From the NCBI GenBank assembly GCA_048268005.1, contig JBLWWJ010000001.1, forward strand, positions 1,116,001-1,180,000: a stretch of DNA of 64,000 bases. The letters are read 5' to 3'. The stretch comes from Ancylomarina sp048268005. GTDB taxonomy: Bacteria > Bacteroidota > Bacteroidia > Bacteroidales > Marinifilaceae. Made by a program: the position numbers and the translations under genes. Position 1 is the stretch's first letter. The number at the start of each line of letters is the position of its first letter. The notes beneath the pieces are model-generated. The model was given only the letters and a program-made list of their open reading frames with translations. It was not told the origin of the DNA and made no database searches. Below, piece after piece: positions 8,520 through 17,406 of this stretch.

Positions 8520-9077
8520 ATGAATAAGAGAGGTATTTTAATTTCAAGTTTAATTCTTTCAACACTTGTTGGGCTATTTTCCCTTGTTAAAGTCTATTAT
8601 TTGATGAGGGAATTTAAAGGAAGTTTCAATGAGTTTGAAACACCTACTGAGCTACGACTTAAATTGGATAAGGGCATATATAATTTATATGAGTTGTCTA
8701 AAAAAACAGATGCTGAAGATGAATCAGATATGACTTATTGGGTGAGTGCATTAGGTGAAAATCCGAAAATCATAGAGATAGAAGAGGATCGCTATGGTAC
8801 AGCAAGTCATATGGGGATAAGAACGACCTACGTGCTGAATAATAAAAAGTTTAAAAGCTTTGGGCAATTTGAGATTGATGCAAGGCAAAGCGTTATCATT
8901 CGTTCAACAGTTAAAGACAGTCGAATTAAGAAATTGGCCTTACGATCGAGTGAGAAGAGTACGTCATTTTTTGATATTATGAGCTATTCTTTATTACTTT
9001 TATTATGTGTTGTTGGCTTCCTGGTTTCAGGTATCTCATTTTTGATTATCAGACGAAGAGAAAAGGTCAATTGTTAA
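8520..9077 (+). CDS. Membrane-anchored protein with two transmembrane helices, unknown
   Basis: 185 residues: an N-terminal helix (about 6-28), a soluble middle domain of about 120 residues, and a C-terminal helix (about 153-177) followed by RRREK. Both ends should be cytoplasmic, with the middle domain outside. The domain is acidic (TDAEDESDMTYW, EIEEDRYG) and beta-rich. No family recognised. It lies 22 bp before the DUF2157 gene on the same strand and is probably cotranscribed with the DUF2157/GDYXXLXY pair. Confidence 0.65.
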   Translation: MNKRGILISSLILSTLVGLFSLVKVYYLMREFKGSFNEFETPTELRLKLDKGIYNLYELSKKTDAEDESDMTYWVSALGENPKIIEIEEDRYGTASHMGIRTTYVLNNKKFKSFGQFEIDARQSVIIRSTVKDSRIKKLALRSSEKSTSFFDIMSYSLLLLLCVVGFLVSGISFLIIRRREKVNC

Positions 9078-9099
9078 TACGAGTTTTAAACACTGAACG

Positions 9100-10380
9100 A
9101 TGAGCATACATAAAGATTTAGAGGAACTGCTTAGCGCGGACCTAATTTCCGAGAATCAGGCTGAAAAAATACGGGCGTACTATCAGAAAAAAGGAAGTCA
9201 ATCGGGCAATAGGCTGATTACGGTTTTTGGCATATTGGGCGCCATATTAATAGGACTTGGTATTATCCTGATTATTGCTCATAATTGGGATGAACTGTCA
9301 CGTTCAACGAAAACAATCTTCGCTTTCATTCCTCTTATAATTGGACAAGTCCTTTGTGGTTTCACCTTAATAAAGAATAAGGAGAGCCAGGCTTGGAGAG
9401 AGGGCAGTACGGCTTTTCTATTTTTTGCAGTAGGAGCCAGTATTTCTCTGATTAGTCAGATTTACAATATTCCAGGAGATTTAAGTTCTTTTCTGTTGAC
9501 CTGGATTTTGCTTTGTCTACCATTGGTTTATGTGATGAAATCATCTATCACCTCCTTGTTTTGTATTATTGGCATAACACAATATGGAGTCGAAACAGGT
9601 TATTGGACTAATCCTTCTGAAGATACCTATCTTTATTGGTTGATGCTATTGGCCATTATACCTCATTATTATCAGCTGTATAAGAATAGACCCGAAAGTA
9701 ATTTTATGATTTTCCACAATTGGCTTTTGCCTTTTTCAGTCGTCATAAGCTTGGGGACACTTGCTGATAAAAATGGGGAATTCATGTTCATAGGCTATTT
9801 CAGTTTGTTTGCTTGTCTTTACTTAGTGGGGAATACCTCTTTTTTCTCTCAGCAAAAGCTACGAAACAATGCTTATAAACTTTTAGGTTCCCTGGGGACT
9901 ATCATCTTACTTCTTGTTTTAAGTTTCGATTGGTTTTGGGAGGAGTTGAGAAATAAGGTCTTTGATTATAATGAGGTCATTGTATCAGCTGAATTCATCG
10001 CATCAACCATCCTGACTTTATTGGCAGGTGCACTTCTATATCTACAACAGAAAAACAAGAGATTCCTAAGTGTTAAACCGATTTCACTAGTCTTTATCTT
10101 CTTTATATACGCTTTCATAAGTGGCTTATCATCATCAATAGCAATGCTTTTGATAAACCTATATGTCTTTACTATTGGCATACTCACTATTAGAGAGGGT
10201 GCTAAGAAAGACCATTTGGGAATCTTGAATTTCGGTTTACTCATTATCACCGCCTTGGTAACCTGTCGATTTTTCGATGAAAACTTAAGTTTTGTTATCA
10301 GGGGAATTCTGTTTGTATCAGTTGGCCTTGGCTTTTTTGTGACAAACTATGTGATGCTTAAAAAAAGAAGAAATGGATAA
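9100..10380 (+). CDS. DUF2157 domain-containing membrane protein
   Basis: 426 residues. The soluble N-terminus (LEELLSADLISENQAEKIRAYY) and the first membrane segment with GAILIGLGIILIIAHNWDELSRSTK are the recognisable DUF2157 signature. About 11-12 transmembrane helices follow. The biochemical role of DUF2157 proteins is unknown, but they are usually encoded next to a GDYXXLXY-domain protein, as here: the stop overlaps the next gene by 8 bp. That tight coupling suggests one membrane complex. Confidence 0.9.
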   Translation: MSIHKDLEELLSADLISENQAEKIRAYYQKKGSQSGNRLITVFGILGAILIGLGIILIIAHNWDELSRSTKTIFAFIPLIIGQVLCGFTLIKNKESQAWREGSTAFLFFAVGASISLISQIYNIPGDLSSFLLTWILLCLPLVYVMKSSITSLFCIIGITQYGVETGYWTNPSEDTYLYWLMLLAIIPHYYQLYKNRPESNFMIFHNWLLPFSVVISLGTLADKNGEFMFIGYFSLFACLYLVGNTSFFSQQKLRNNAYKLLGSLGTIILLLVLSFDWFWEELRNKVFDYNEVIVSAEFIASTILTLLAGALLYLQQKNKRFLSVKPISLVFIFFIYAFISGLSSSIAMLLINLYVFTIGILTIREGAKKDHLGILNFGLLIITALVTCRFFDENLSFVIRGILFVSVGLGFFVTNYVMLKKRRNG

Positions 10381-11641
10381 GAAATACAGACTTCTCGCGA
10401 TATTCATACTTGTAGCTTTAATTCAGCTTTATATACCTGCTAAAATGGTTTTAGATAGTGAAGGCGTGTTGGACTCGGGCACAGAATATAAATTCAAGAC
10501 GGCTCCGGTTGACCCTACTGACCCCTTTAGAGGGAAATATATTACGCTTAGATACAAGGATAATCGTATTGATGTTGAGAATGAAAGCGATTGGACTAAT
10601 AGCGAATCTATTTATGTGATTCTTAGTAAGGATAAGGCTGGTTTTGCTAAGATTAAATCCATTTCAAAAGAGGCTCCTCAGTACAAAGCAGATTATTTTA
10701 AAGCTAAAATTAGCTCTGTAAGTTCTGGTGGCTCTAATGAAGTTCGAATAGCTTACCCATTTAATCGATATTATATGGAAGAGAGCAAGGCTGAGGCTGC
10801 AGAAAAAGCTTATCGAAAATCACAAGCTGATACGAGTAAATCTGCTTATGCTCTTGTTCGTGTTAAAGATGGGGAAGTTGTCTTGCAAGATGTTTTGATT
10901 GATGGGGTTCCTATAAAGGACATTGTAGCGAAGCAGAATGAAGAATGGAAGCATATATTTGATAAGCGAAATGTCAATGGCACATTCGTACTTAAAAATA
11001 TGTCTACAGGTGATATTAAAATTTACGATATAGAACGTAGTGATAGAACTTACTTACCGGCCTCTACCTTTAAAATTCTAAATTCGATGATTGCCTTACA
11101 AACAGCTGCAATTAAAAGTGTAGACGATACCATAAAATGGGATGGGGTAAGTAGAGGTTTGGCAGCTTGGAATAAAGATCATACGATGCGATCAGCTATG
11201 CCAGTTTCCTGTGTTTGGTTTTATCAGGCATTAGCCCGACGAATCGGGAAAGAACACATGCAGTATTGGGTGAATCAGGTAGCGTACGGAAATAAGAATA
11301 TTGGAAAGGAAATTGATGATTTTTGGCTCCAAGGTGAGATCAGGATATCTGCAAATGAACAGCTAGTATTCATCGAGAAGTTAATTAATAACCAGCTTCC
11401 ATTTGACAAAGAGATTCAGGAAAGCGTGAAAGAGCTGATGGTAACCGACTCGAATGAGAAATATACTATACATTCAAAAACGGGTTGGACCAAACAAATT
11501 GGTTGGAATGTGGGTTATATAGAAGCTAAGAATAATAAATGGATCTTTGCTATGAATATGGATATCTACCAAAAAGAAGATACAAAATACAGGAAGGAAA
11601 TAACCTACAAGATTCTTAATACTGAAAATATTATTAAATAA
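10373..11641 (+). CDS. GDYXXLXY-domain protein fused to a class D beta-lactamase domain
   Basis: 422 residues in one uninterrupted frame. Residues 1-188 are a GDYXXLXY-domain protein: an N-terminal membrane anchor (5-21), the motif as GKYITLRY at 54-61, and a YPFNRYYMEE segment near 128. Residues 189-422 form a class D (OXA-type) serine beta-lactamase fold. The active-site STFK is at 231-234, SCV at 279-281, YGN at 305-307, FWLQG at 317-321 and KTG at 369-371. All catalytic motifs of an active enzyme are present. The OXA part has no signal peptide of its own, so it would hang in the periplasm from the fusion anchor. The gene overlaps the DUF2157 gene by 8 bp. It may hydrolyse beta-lactams, or act as a BlaR-like sensor or penicillin-binding domain. 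Confidence 0.92.
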   Translation: MDKKYRLLAIFILVALIQLYIPAKMVLDSEGVLDSGTEYKFKTAPVDPTDPFRGKYITLRYKDNRIDVENESDWTNSESIYVILSKDKAGFAKIKSISKEAPQYKADYFKAKISSVSSGGSNEVRIAYPFNRYYMEESKAEAAEKAYRKSQADTSKSAYALVRVKDGEVVLQDVLIDGVPIKDIVAKQNEEWKHIFDKRNVNGTFVLKNMSTGDIKIYDIERSDRTYLPASTFKILNSMIALQTAAIKSVDDTIKWDGVSRGLAAWNKDHTMRSAMPVSCVWFYQALARRIGKEHMQYWVNQVAYGNKNIGKEIDDFWLQGEIRISANEQLVFIEKLINNQLPFDKEIQESVKELMVTDSNEKYTIHSKTGWTKQIGWNVGYIEAKNNKWIFAMNMDIYQKEDTKYRKEITYKILNTENIIK

Positions 11642-11645
11642 TTAT

Positions 11646-12374
11646 ATGAAATATTTAAGCGTACTAATCTTTCTATGTGCTTTCTACACAGGGAATGCGC
11701 AAGATACTATTGTCAAATTTTTTGATAGCAATTGGGAAGAGGTGCAAGAAGAAAAAGCAGATTATTACAGAAAGGCTTTTAAGAATAAGACCAAGACATG
11801 GACAGTCCGTGATTATCATATGGATGGTCAGGTTAAATTGTCTGGCACGTATAAATCGAAGAGGTTAAAAAAGAAGATAGGCTTATTTGTATCTTATTAT
11901 AAAAGTGGAATGAAGAAAAGTGAGGGTGAATATCTTAATAATAAGTACAATGGTGAATGGAGATGGTATCATAAAAATGGACAGATCAGCTCAAAAGAAA
12001 AATATATAAAGGATGAGCTTATACAGATTGAATATTGGAATCAGGATGGAAGTAAGGTTGAAGGTAAGATTGAGAAAATAGTTTATCCTGAATTTAAGGG
12101 TGGTGACGAGGCTCTGAAACACTATATCGCAACTCATGTAATTTATCCTCTAAAGGCTCAGGAAAATGGGATTGTAGGTAGAGTATATGTGGCGTTTGTA
12201 ATTGGAAAATCTGGTGAGATTGAAAAATCATGGGTTAAAGGTTACGCAAATTCTTTGTTGAAAAAAGAAGCTCTTCGTGTTGTAAATAGTATGCCAAAGT
12301 GGAGTCCTGGTAAAGCTCATAATTTGCCTGTCAAGGTTTCGTATGTCGTTCCTATAAATTTTGATTTACGCTAA
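11646..12374 (+). CDS. Secreted MORN-repeat protein with TonB C-terminal domain
   Basis: 242 residues. The signal peptide ends ...YTGNAQ (residue 19). The central part holds MORN-like repeats of the YwqK type: YHMDGQVKLSGTYK, YYKSGMKKSEGEYLNNKYNGEW, YHKNGQISSKEKY. After residue 150 comes a TonB C-terminal domain (FKGGDEALKHYIATHVIYP, NGIVGRVYVAFVIGKSGEI, GKAHNLPVKVSYVVPINF). It lacks the N-terminal membrane helix and Pro-rich spacer of a true TonB, so it is probably a periplasmic protein using the fold for binding. It starts 4 bp after the OXA-fusion gene and probably closes the operon. Confidence 0.88.
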   Translation: MKYLSVLIFLCAFYTGNAQDTIVKFFDSNWEEVQEEKADYYRKAFKNKTKTWTVRDYHMDGQVKLSGTYKSKRLKKKIGLFVSYYKSGMKKSEGEYLNNKYNGEWRWYHKNGQISSKEKYIKDELIQIEYWNQDGSKVEGKIEKIVYPEFKGGDEALKHYIATHVIYPLKAQENGIVGRVYVAFVIGKSGEIEKSWVKGYANSLLKKEALRVVNSMPKWSPGKAHNLPVKVSYVVPINFDLR

Positions 12375-12406
12375 ATGGTAATAATTAAATAATTATTTAT
12401 AAGAGC

Positions 12407-12436
12407 TGGGGTTTTTAGTGATTACCCCATTTTTTG
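12407..12436 (+). terminator. Intrinsic terminator after the MORN/TonB gene
   Basis: Stem TGGGGT / ACCCCA (12407-12412 and 12424-12429) followed by TTTTTTGT. It is 32 bp past the stop at 12374 and would end the 8.5-12.4 kb transcript. Confidence 0.7.
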
Positions 12437-12602
12437 TGTTTAAAATTATGCTAGGCTAGCTATTTGCAGCGTATAACGAGAAATCAATATCACATATAGA
12501 ATAGAATTGAAATGCTGAAATAATTAGTCTAATTTGTATCACTTAATTGTAAGCATAAGAATATTTTAAATACAAATCATATACTAACCAAAATGAATTG
12601 AT

Positions 12603-15600
12603 ATGAATGACAATTATTTGAAGAAACTGAGTTTGTTTCTTGTTTGTTTTATATTGTTTTCGGCCCACGTTCAAGCGCAGGGTACGCGCCTTTTGAGACA
12701 GCCAACAATATCTAAAACACATATTGCCTATACCTATGCAGGCGATTTATGGGTATCTGATATCTCTGGAGCCCAAACCTTACGTTTAAGCAGTACTCCA
12801 GCGGTTGAAAGCGATCCGCATTTTTCTCCTGATGGTCAAACCATTGCTTTTACCTCCAACCGTTCGGGTGTAAATGCCGTTTATACGGTTCCTGTTACGG
12901 GAGGTGCAGTTAAGCAATTAACCTGGTATCCTGCAGCATCGAATGTACGTGGCTGGACACCTGATGGTAAAAAGGTTTTGTATGCTTCTACTCGTGAAAC
13001 AGCTCCATCTAATTACGATCGTTTATGGACCGTATCTCGTGATGGTGGTGTATCGACCATATTGAATGCACAATGGGGAACTAAGGCTTCTTTTGCTGCC
13101 GATGCTAAACAGATTGTTATTGATAAGGTGCGACGTTGGGATTGGGAATGGCGTGCCTACCGTGGTGGACAAAATACCCCACTGATTATTTTGAACCTTG
13201 AAGATTCAAGTGAGAAATTGTTACCTAACGAATCTACAACCGATGTTCAACCTGTATGGATAGGGGATAAGATCTATTTCCTTTCAGATAGAGATTGGGC
13301 GATGAACATCTGGATGTATGATACAAAGACCAGTGAATTAAAGCAAATCACGACATTTAAAGATATTGATATCAAATCTCTTTCTGGAAATAGTGAAAAG
13401 TTAGCTTTCGAAAGAGATGGCTATTTACATACCTACGATCTTACTTCAGGAAAATTGACACAGCTTGAATTTGAGCTTCGTGGCGATTTCCCATGGGCAA
13501 GAACCAAGTGGGAAGACGTAAGCAAAAGTGTTCGTTCAGCATCCTTATCTCCAACAGGTAAGCGAGCGATTATGTCGGCTCGAGGTGAAGTCTTTACCGT
13601 GCCTATAGAACATGGCGATGCTAGAAATATCACCAACAATTCAGCAGCAGCAGATCGCGCTCCAATTTGGTCACCTAAAGGTGATAAGATTGCCTGGTTC
13701 TCCGACGTGAATGGAAAAGGCTATCAATTGATGATTGCTAATCAGGACGGTTTATCGGAGCCTGAGGCTATATCCATCAAAGAATCGAAAATGGCCTGGG
13801 AGCCAGCTTGGTCGCCTGATGGTAAGTTTATCGTTTTCACAGATGATGATGTGCGTATTCGTTTAGTTGATATTGAAGCTAAAAGCATTAAAACCATCGA
13901 TGTGGGGGGCAATAACTTCGAACGTGGTGACCTTGGCCTGACTTGGTCTAAGGATTCTAAATGGCTGGCCTATGCAAAATCAGGAGCCAACAATTTCCGA
14001 CGTATTTGTGTTTGGTCTATGGCTGATGATAGAGTCAGACCTATTACCAACGAATTGGCAGATGCTTTTTCACCTGCATGGGATGCCGATACGCATCACC
14101 TGTACTTTTTGGCAAGTACCGATTTGGCTTTGTTATCGGGTTATGTGAATACTTCGGTAATGGGAGCTAAAGCACCAAATTATGGCGCTTACGTTGTGAA
14201 TCTTTTAAAGAAAGATGCTTCACCTTTTGAGCCCAGAAGTGACGAAGAAAAGGCAGCAAAGAAAGAAGATAAAAAGAAGGCTAAGGATGATAAGGAGTCT
14301 AAGTCTAAAAAGAAGGATGATAAAGCTAAAAAAGACAAAGCAAAAGCTGATAGCCTGATGAAGATTGATTTTGATGGCATTGAGCGTCGAATCATACCTT
14401 TACCAATGGATAAGGCTGCTTATCGTTATATGCTGGCAGGACCTAAAGGAGTTGTGTTTATTGCAGAAGCCAGTCCTAAAGGGAGAACGTCTAAGCTTCA
14501 TAAATTTGAATTGAAAGAGCGAAAAGCCAAGGAATTCGTATCTGGAGTTCGTTCTGTTTCTATTTCGGCTGATGGTAATAAGATGTTGGCTAAAATGGGA
14601 CCTGCCTGGAAAGTACTAGGAACCAAAGGACCTAATGGTAAAAGTGCCAAAGCCATTAAGATTAGATTGAAAACACAGTTGGATCGTATGGCAGAATGGA
14701 ATCAAATGTTTGAAGAAGCATGGCGATACCAGCGCGATTACTTCTATGATCCTAATATGCACGGAAGAGACTGGGATGAGGTTTACAATCGTTATACGCC
14801 ACTTGTTCCTTATATCAAGCACCGCAGCGACTTAAATTATGTGCTCGATCAGGTAAATGGTGAACTTTCAGTAGGCCATAGCTTTGTCTTTGGTGGCGAT
14901 TTCCCTAAAACAGATCGTTCATCGGTTGGTTTATTGGGAGCAGATTTAAAGGCTGATGGTAAGCATTGGCAAATTCAACGTATTTATACTTCTGAGAGCT
15001 GGAATCCTGGTTTGTCGAGTCCTTTGGATCGTCCTGGAATGAAAGTGGAAGAGGGGCATTATATCGTGGGAATTAATGGTAAAGAGATCAGCAATAAGCA
15101 AGATCCTTATATGTCCTTAGATGGTACTGCTGGTCAGCAAACGGTTCTTCATATCAATACCAAATCTGATTTTAAAGGCGCCTGGAAAATTACCGTGAAG
15201 CCAATTCGAAGTGAGAGAGCACTGCGTCAAAGAGCATGGGTTGAAGATAATCGTCGATTGGTCGACAAGCTTTCTGGTGGACGATTAGCTTATGTTTGGG
15301 TTCCGAATACCTCAAGTAATGGATTTGTATCCTTTAATCGCTACTATTTTGCACAGCAAGATAAGGAAGGAGCTGTTATTGATGAGCGTTTCAACGGTGG
15401 TGGTCTCCTGGACGATTATATGGTCGATTTAATGAAACGTGAGACCAGAGCTTGTTTAACCAACGAAGTGCCTAATGGGGATCCGATTCGTTTGCCTGCC
15501 GGAATTGTTGGTCCAAAAGTTTTAATCATTAATGAGCTTGCCGGATCGGGTGGCGATTTCTTCCCATGGGTGTTCAAACATCAGAAAATTGGTCCTGTGG

Positions 15601-15893
15601 TTGGTGCTCGTACCTGGGGTGGTTTGGTAAAATCATCCGTTCATTATCGCTTGGTAGATGGCGGTGGTTTAACGGCGCCTGATAATGCGGTATTTGATCC
15701 GGATGAAAATGAATGGGTTGGCGAAAATAAGGGAATCGCTCCAACCATAGAAGTTCGTCAGGATGCTAAATCTCTAAACAAAGGGATTGATCCACAACTT
15801 CAGCGTGCTGTTAAGGAGGCTCTTTCTCGTTTACCACAAACAAAAAGAAAAATTACACCTCCACCATTCCCAACACCTGCACTTAAGAAGTAG
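12603..15893 (+). CDS. Tricorn-like secreted protease (S41)
   Basis: 1096 residues with a signal peptide ending ...HVQAQG (about 26). The N-terminal 540 residues form beta-propeller repeats of the PD40/WD40-like kind (FSPDGQTIAFTSNRSG, WSPKGDKIAWFSD, WSPDGKFIVFTDD). A Lys/Asp-rich linker of about 45 residues follows (around 545-585), then the tricorn core domain (YFYDPNMHGRDWD), a PDZ domain (LLGADLKADGK...) and the S41 catalytic part with DERFNGGG and the nucleophile segment AGSGGDFFPW. Length and order match tricorn protease. It should degrade peptides in the periplasm. It has its own terminator at 15924. Confidence 0.93.
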   Translation: MNDNYLKKLSLFLVCFILFSAHVQAQGTRLLRQPTISKTHIAYTYAGDLWVSDISGAQTLRLSSTPAVESDPHFSPDGQTIAFTSNRSGVNAVYTVPVTGGAVKQLTWYPAASNVRGWTPDGKKVLYASTRETAPSNYDRLWTVSRDGGVSTILNAQWGTKASFAADAKQIVIDKVRRWDWEWRAYRGGQNTPLIILNLEDSSEKLLPNESTTDVQPVWIGDKIYFLSDRDWAMNIWMYDTKTSELKQITTFKDIDIKSLSGNSEKLAFERDGYLHTYDLTSGKLTQLEFELRGDFPWARTKWEDVSKSVRSASLSPTGKRAIMSARGEVFTVPIEHGDARNITNNSAAADRAPIWSPKGDKIAWFSDVNGKGYQLMIANQDGLSEPEAISIKESKMAWEPAWSPDGKFIVFTDDDVRIRLVDIEAKSIKTIDVGGNNFERGDLGLTWSKDSKWLAYAKSGANNFRRICVWSMADDRVRPITNELADAFSPAWDADTHHLYFLASTDLALLSGYVNTSVMGAKAPNYGAYVVNLLKKDASPFEPRSDEEKAAKKEDKKKAKDDKESKSKKKDDKAKKDKAKADSLMKIDFDGIERRIIPLPMDKAAYRYMLAGPKGVVFIAEASPKGRTSKLHKFELKERKAKEFVSGVRSVSISADGNKMLAKMGPAWKVLGTKGPNGKSAKAIKIRLKTQLDRMAEWNQMFEEAWRYQRDYFYDPNMHGRDWDEVYNRYTPLVPYIKHRSDLNYVLDQVNGELSVGHSFVFGGDFPKTDRSSVGLLGADLKADGKHWQIQRIYTSESWNPGLSSPLDRPGMKVEEGHYIVGINGKEISNKQDPYMSLDGTAGQQTVLHINTKSDFKGAWKITVKPIRSERALRQRAWVEDNRRLVDKLSGGRLAYVWVPNTSSNGFVSFNRYYFAQQDKEGAVIDERFNGGGLLDDYMVDLMKRETRACLTNEVPNGDPIRLPAGIVGPKVLIINELAGSGGDFFPWVFKHQKIGPVVGARTWGGLVKSSVHYRLVDGGGLTAPDNAVFDPDENEWVGENKGIAPTIEVRQDAKSLNKGIDPQLQRAVKEALSRLPQTKRKITPPPFPTPALKK

Positions 15894-15923
15894 GAAGTTC
15901 ATAGAATGTATATAAAATATCAA

Positions 15924-15964
15924 GTCGAAGTTGAAATTCATTTTCAGCTTCGGCTTTTTTTATG
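15924..15964 (+). terminator. Intrinsic terminator after the tricorn gene
   Basis: Imperfect hairpin GTCGAAGTTGAA / TTCAGCTTCGGC (15924-15935 and 15943-15954) followed by seven T. It starts 31 bp after the stop at 15893. Confidence 0.75.
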
Positions 15965-16079
15965 GGGAATTTTTGATTTAGAAATGGGACTTATGATTTT
16001 ATAAGTACATTTATTCGGTTTTATGGATTTTAAAGGCCGAAATAATCCAAAATATATTCTTACAGAGACATCGTAAACT

Positions 16080-16448
16080 ATGGAAAAAGAACATCTTAAT
16101 AAAATAAGTTACGAAGGGAAGGATTACTATTGCTCTTTAGCTTTTGTTTTACAGTTGATTGGCGATAAATATAAGAGTCTGATCCTTTTTCACCTTAAGG
16201 ATGGTGGCATGCGATCTGGTGAGTTACAAAAAAGCATTACGGATATCTCAAACAGAATGTTTACCTATTCCATAAGAGGCTTAGAAAAGGATGGCTTGGT
16301 TAAACGAACCGTCTATCCGGTAAGTCCTCCAAAGGTAGAGTATGAGTTAACTAAAAGTGGAAAATCCCTTATCCCCATCATTCTTACAATGGATCAATGG
16401 GGACAGGATTTTGCAAAAGAGCATCATTTATACGCGCCTTCTGAATAA
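16080..16448 (+). CDS. HxlR family transcriptional regulator
   Basis: 122 residues forming the winged helix-turn-helix of the HxlR family. CSLAFVLQLIGDKYKSLILFHLKDG (18-42) is the typical start, with the family's conserved Cys at residue 18. It continues MRSGELQKSITDISNRMFTYSIRGLEKDGLV and a wing with TVYPVSPPKVEYELT. Several relatives sense electrophiles or oxidants through that cysteine, which is possible here. Its 3' end overlaps the convergent VOC gene by 25 bp, so the two transcripts would form a short antisense pair. Confidence 0.9.
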   Translation: MEKEHLNKISYEGKDYYCSLAFVLQLIGDKYKSLILFHLKDGGMRSGELQKSITDISNRMFTYSIRGLEKDGLVKRTVYPVSPPKVEYELTKSGKSLIPIILTMDQWGQDFAKEHHLYAPSE

Positions 16449-17029
16449 TGAAGTTCGTATGAATGTGAATAGATCTCGAAAACATTACCAAAAGGATCTT
16501 CAACATAACACATGCGATAAGGCTTCTCTTTCGGGTAATATTCACGTATTGGCATGCGTTGTTTGCCTCCTGCCTCAACAACCTTTTTAACTAAACCTTC
16601 TATGTCAGGATCCTGAACTGAGAAATGGAACAAACCTGTACGGAAAGGTTCAAACTTAGGTTTTAAATCTTTACTTTGTTTAAATTCAAAGAGCTCAATG
16701 CCGATTCTATCACCTGTAGACAGATGCGCGATTCGAAATGTACCCCAGCCTTCGCCAAAGACATCAATACACATTTTACCAATAGCTGTTTCATTTTCTT
16801 CTTTTACCTCTGTTGGTGGCATAATCACATAAAATCCCATCACTTCCGTATAGAATTTTACGGCTGTTTCTAAATCTGGTACGGTTATCCCAATGTGCGA
16901 GAATGTTCTTGGAAAAACCTGCTCTTTTACTTCTTTTTCATTTTTCATATGACTCGTCTTAGTTTGCCCCTTACCACTTATTCCTGAAAGTAATAATATA
17001 GTTCCGATTAAAAATGTTTTGATCTTCAT
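16424..17029 (-). CDS. Secreted VOC (glyoxalase-like) family protein
   Basis: 201 residues. The signal peptide is MKIKTFLIGTILLLSGISGKG. A vicinal-oxygen-chelate domain then starts at about residue 40 (FSHIGITVPDLETAVKFYTEVMGF). The metal-binding positions of the family appear as the His in SHIGI, Glu in GIELFEF, His in FHFSVQD and Glu in GNVFEIY. VOC proteins include glyoxalase I, dioxygenases and fosfomycin-type enzymes; the export signal is unusual for glyoxalase, so the substrate is open. It overlaps the 3' end of the convergent HxlR regulator gene. Confidence 0.87.
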   Translation of the reverse strand: MKIKTFLIGTILLLSGISGKGQTKTSHMKNEKEVKEQVFPRTFSHIGITVPDLETAVKFYTEVMGFYVIMPPTEVKEENETAIGKMCIDVFGEGWGTFRIAHLSTGDRIGIELFEFKQSKDLKPKFEPFRTGLFHFSVQDPDIEGLVKKVVEAGGKQRMPIREYYPKEKPYRMCYVEDPFGNVFEIYSHSYELHYSEGAYK

Positions 17030-17406
17030 GATGTTTTAGTGCTAAATTTCCTGACAAAGATAGAGTCGAATGTTCTGATTTCCTATAAGTTACATTTGTT
17101 GCACATGGTTACATGAATGTGTATTATACTGTTATGGAGTGAGTTTTGGAGTTAAAAAATATCGTATTTTTTGTTTGAAAAGAATATGAATCTAGAATTA
17201 GTAAGTTTCATGCTTTCCCAGAATGTAAAAGGGGGTTAACTAATTGAAATTTGGTTCTATGTAGGTATGACTCATTTGGGGTGATTCTTTTGATTTAGTC
17301 TAAATAAATTGTTATTCTGCTCATTTAATGGTATTTTATACAGTTGCCTATGCTCTGTTTTTTTGGATATCTACATCCTATCGTTTCAAACTTAAAATAA
17401 TGTATC
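17030..17406. other. Intergenic region, 377 bp, between divergent genes
   Basis: Lies between the start of the VOC gene (-) and the start of the radical SAM gene (+), so it must hold promoters for both. AT-rich. I see no hairpin, repeat or RNA gene in it. Confidence 0.5.
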
